Shown: positions 15,724 to 17,651 of the stretch, piece by piece
Position numbering within the stretch: position 1 is the stretch's first letter
Layout: each line of letters starts with the position of its first letter
Origin: an uncultured Neomegalonema sp.
GTDB lineage: Bacteria; Pseudomonadota; Alphaproteobacteria; Rhodobacterales; Rhodobacteraceae
Assembly (NCBI GenBank): GCA_937927905.1
Contig: CALFWP010000149.1
Coordinates: 1 to 17,651, forward strand
Direction: 5' to 3'
DNA length: 17,651 nt
Made by a program: the position numbers and the translations under genes
Notes under the pieces: model-generated
Seen by the model: only the letters and a program-made list of their open reading frames with translations
Told to the model about the DNA's origin: nothing
Databases searched by the model: none

Positions 15724-15787
15724 CGCTTGTCAGAACCGGCTTTTCCTAAACATAAACGTGATCAGGAAGGCCACAAGACATAAGCAA

Positions 15788-17368
15788 TTACATTTTCATC
15801 AGGCTTTCCGCATGTTTACGGATAATTTTCAATTCGGATTCCGCCTTACGCTGCAAATTCAGCATCTGAAATTTCATGCGACGGTTTGCCTTAAACTTTT
15901 CCTCATGCCGCGCAAGAAAATCCCAGTAAAGGGTTGTAAAGGGACAAGCTTTTTCACCCACAGAGACTTTCGGATCATAACGGCATCCTCCGCAATAATG
16001 ACCCATGCGACCTATATACGCACCGGACGCGCAATAAGGCTTTGTCCCCACAATACCGCCATCCGCATGCTGACTCATGCCCAGCATATTGGGCAAAGAC
16101 ACCCAGTCGATTGCATCGAGATAAAGCGCCATGTGCCATTCATGAGCCTTGAACGGGTCGGTCCCGTACAATTGCAAATACAGTCCCATGATCATCAAAC
16201 GCTCGATATGGTGAGCGTAACCCGTACGGAGCAACTTGCCGAGCGTATCACGCAGGCAGGCCATATCCGTATCGCCCGTCCAGAAAAAATCCGGCACATC
16301 ACGGGTGGCCCTCAGCGCGTTCAGTGCTTCATAATCCGGCATTTCAGTCCAGTACACCCCGCGCGTAAACTCGCGCCAGCCGATCACCTGTCGGATAAAT
16401 CCCTCAATGGCATTAAGCGGCACGCGGCCCTTTTCATAACCTTCAAGCGCCGCCGCGCACACCTCGCGGGGGTTCAGCAGTTTGACATTCATCACCGCAG
16501 AAATCCGGGAATGGTAAAGGGTTGATTCGCCCTCCCACATCGCATCCTGATAAACACCGAATTCGGGCAGGCGGTTCTCCGCAAAATCCTTCAACGCGGC
16601 CAGCGCATCAGCGCGCGTCACCGGTTCGTCAAACCCGTCCAGAGAACCGGGCGCATCAGGAAAGCATTCAGAAACCATCTCAATGACCGCACGGGTCTGC
16701 GCCGAGGGCGGAAATGTTACCCGGCGGGGCAAAAGGCCGGGGCCGTCCTTTTTAAAGGCTCCGCGATTATCCTTATCGAAATTCCAGGCGTCACCGACCG
16801 GTTTGCCGTTTTCCATCAGATAACCGGTCTGCCGCCGCATAGCGCGATAGAAGTCTTCCAGAATAAAGCGCTTACGACCGGAGCGGAACTCACGGAATTC
16901 CGCCGGTGTCGTGTAGAAATGCGTATCTTCCAAAAGACGCAAAGGGATTCCGAGTGCGCCCGCCGCTACCTCCAGCGCACAAAGCACGCGGTAATCTCCG
17001 GGGCGGACAAGGATGATCTCTTCCGGAGTCAGCTGCTCCGCCGCCGCCGTCAGCGAGGCGGATAAGGACGGCGCAGGGGTCCCACTATCCAGAGCATTAT
17101 AAAGTACAGGAATTCCTTTCTCCGTCAGCGCATCACGAAAGGCCCGCATCGCCGCAAAGAAAAAAACCAGGCGGCGTTTATGCTGCCATATATATGTCGC
17201 CTCTTCATAGGCTTCGGTCATAAGGACGACATCACGGACAGGATCAAGACCTTCAAAGGCAGCACTGTCCGCATCAAGCTGATCGCCGCAGACAACGATA
17301 AGACGTCTCACACGTCCAGGCATATTTACGCCTGCAAGGGTATTCCCAGTTTCAGGAGCGCTCACCAT
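15788..17368 (-). CDS. FeS-BCP / prokaryotic (6-4) photolyase (PhrB type)
   Basis: This flavoprotein repairs UV (6-4) photoproducts with blue light. The 526-residue protein has the N-terminal antenna domain (LIVVCGDQL at about 23-31, EEATYIWQHK) and a C-terminal FAD domain with NAIEGFIRQVIGWREF and WVSLPNMLGMSQHADGG (420s). The four cysteines that hold the 4Fe-4S cluster are C371, C459, C462 and C475. Each is exactly 21 positions after the Agrobacterium PhrB cysteines 350, 438, 441 and 454, so the spacing is identical. YAHHIERLMI at 384-393 matches the conserved histidine pair of PhrB. The ATG at 17368 has GGAG upstream but overlaps the preceding gene by 17 bases; an ATG at 17321-17323 would give a PhrB-like N-terminus. 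A DUF2256 gene lies directly upstream. Confidence 0.94.
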   Translation of the reverse strand: MVSAPETGNTLAGVNMPGRVRRLIVVCGDQLDADSAAFEGLDPVRDVVLMTEAYEEATYIWQHKRRLVFFFAAMRAFRDALTEKGIPVLYNALDSGTPAPSLSASLTAAAEQLTPEEIILVRPGDYRVLCALEVAAGALGIPLRLLEDTHFYTTPAEFREFRSGRKRFILEDFYRAMRRQTGYLMENGKPVGDAWNFDKDNRGAFKKDGPGLLPRRVTFPPSAQTRAVIEMVSECFPDAPGSLDGFDEPVTRADALAALKDFAENRLPEFGVYQDAMWEGESTLYHSRISAVMNVKLLNPREVCAAALEGYEKGRVPLNAIEGFIRQVIGWREFTRGVYWTEMPDYEALNALRATRDVPDFFWTGDTDMACLRDTLGKLLRTGYAHHIERLMIMGLYLQLYGTDPFKAHEWHMALYLDAIDWVSLPNMLGMSQHADGGIVGTKPYCASGAYIGRMGHYCGGCRYDPKVSVGEKACPFTTLYWDFLARHEEKFKANRRMKFQMLNLQRKAESELKIIRKHAESLMKM

Positions 17369-17516
17369 GGCGCACGCTCCGCGACCGGCGGCAGCGCTCC
17401 GAACAATATTTTACGTCGTCCCATACAGCCGCCCATTTTTTGCGCCAGGTAAAGGGGCGGCCACAGACTGCACAGTCTTTGACGGGAAGATCGCTCTTGC
17501 GGATATTTTTCGCGAT
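17352..17516 (-). CDS. DUF2256 small zinc-ribbon protein, non-canonical start codon
   Basis: This 54-residue frame has no ATG, GTG or TTG start. From an ATC codon at 17516-17514 it reads AKNIRKSDLP, then CAVCGRPFTWRKKW, VWDDVKYCSERC and a basic tail. The CxxC near residues 15-18 and CxxxC near 38-42 form the zinc-ribbon pattern, and the whole is a close match to DUF2256 as I know it. DUF2256 genes are commonly found beside cryptochrome/photolyase genes, as here. The start is either the ATC (GGAAGG about 9 bases upstream) or the CTG at 17519-17517. An ATG there would create the usual TGATG overlap with the preceding stop codon, so one base change or a sequencing error is likely. The function is unknown. 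Confidence 0.82.
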   Translation of the reverse strand: MAKNIRKSDLPVKDCAVCGRPFTWRKKWAAVWDDVKYCSERCRRSRSVRHGERS

Positions 17517-17651
17517 CAGTCCTCGCCTTCCATCAGTTCGGCTTTGGCCACCGTCAGCAATTCGTCGGATTTAGCGCGAAGTTCCGCCTCGTCAATCGAC
17601 GCACCACGATCTTTTGCATCGGCCAGGACTTTCTGAATGACATCATCATCA
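17516..17651 (-). CDS. C-terminus of an unrecognised gene (runs off the window)
   Basis: The last 44 codons of a gene enter from the right edge, reading DDDVIQKVLADAKDRGAS, then DEAELRAKSDELLTVAKAEL and ending MEGED with the stop codon TGA at 17518-17516. The piece is acidic and looks like two amphipathic helices. I recognise no family. Its stop codon overlaps the putative ATC start of DUF2256, so the genes are probably in one operon with the photolyase. Confidence 0.7.
   Translation of the reverse strand, partial: DDDVIQKVLADAKDRGASIDEAELRAKSDELLTVAKAELMEGED

Noticed and set aside
15788..17368. Ordinary CPD photolyase or animal-type cryptochrome
   Set aside because: The four-cysteine 4Fe-4S pattern with spacing identical to Agrobacterium PhrB places it in the FeS-BCP/(6-4) group.

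Overview
The window reads as chromosomal DNA of an alphaproteobacterium, probably a free-living marine one. The grounds are a divK-pleD response-regulator pair of the Caulobacter type, the rplM-rpsI order with a long N-terminal extension on S9, a DksA of the one-cysteine alphaproteobacterial form, an iron-sulfur bacterial cryptochrome/photolyase of the PhrB type, a DUF3726 protein, and a gene that reads clearly as the DMSP demethylase dmdA. No genus can be fixed from the sequence alone. Only rplM-rpsI lies on the + strand; every other gene called is on the - strand.

Layout. Positions 1-72: the first codons of a possible transposase, running off the left edge. 112-687: an AT-rich DUF3800-like gene that seems cut off at its 3' end next to it. 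979-1982: rplM and rpsI, overlapping by one base and closed by a strong hairpin terminator. 2083-3891: divK then pleD (cell-cycle and c-di-GMP signalling). 3892-4281: about 390 bases without a convincing gene. 4282-10992: a tight six-gene - strand operon in the order dmdA, AMP-dependent acyl-CoA ligase, VOC protein, MFS transporter, a 565-residue conserved unknown, DUF3726. 10993-11134: a structured leader in front of dmdA. 11134-11397: a small lipoprotein. 11639-13489: DUF2182 membrane protein, a small exported protein and a DUF1326 cysteine-rich protein. 13612-15105: Ppx/GppA phosphatase. 15185-15604: DksA. 15788-17516: (6-4)-type photolyase preceded by a small DUF2256 zinc-ribbon gene. 17516-17651: the 3' end of another gene.

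The most interesting part is the dmdA operon. DmdA moves a methyl group from dimethylsulfoniopropionate to tetrahydrofolate, giving methylmercaptopropionate. The next gene is a CoA ligase of the kind that could activate that product (the DmdB role). Four more genes follow with gaps of 3 to 28 bases, and two of these encode proteins of unknown function. The dmdA leader can fold into a 13-base-pair stem (one mismatch). One strand of that stem can instead pair perfectly over 8 bases with the dmdA ribosome-binding site, and a separate long-range helix also covers that site. This looks like a riboswitch or another RNA switch. Its class cannot be assigned without a covariance search.

The other points of interest are a DUF2256 gene with no ordinary start codon, a DUF2182/DUF1326 cysteine-rich operon of unknown role, and the apparently truncated DUF3800 gene next to a possible insertion sequence.
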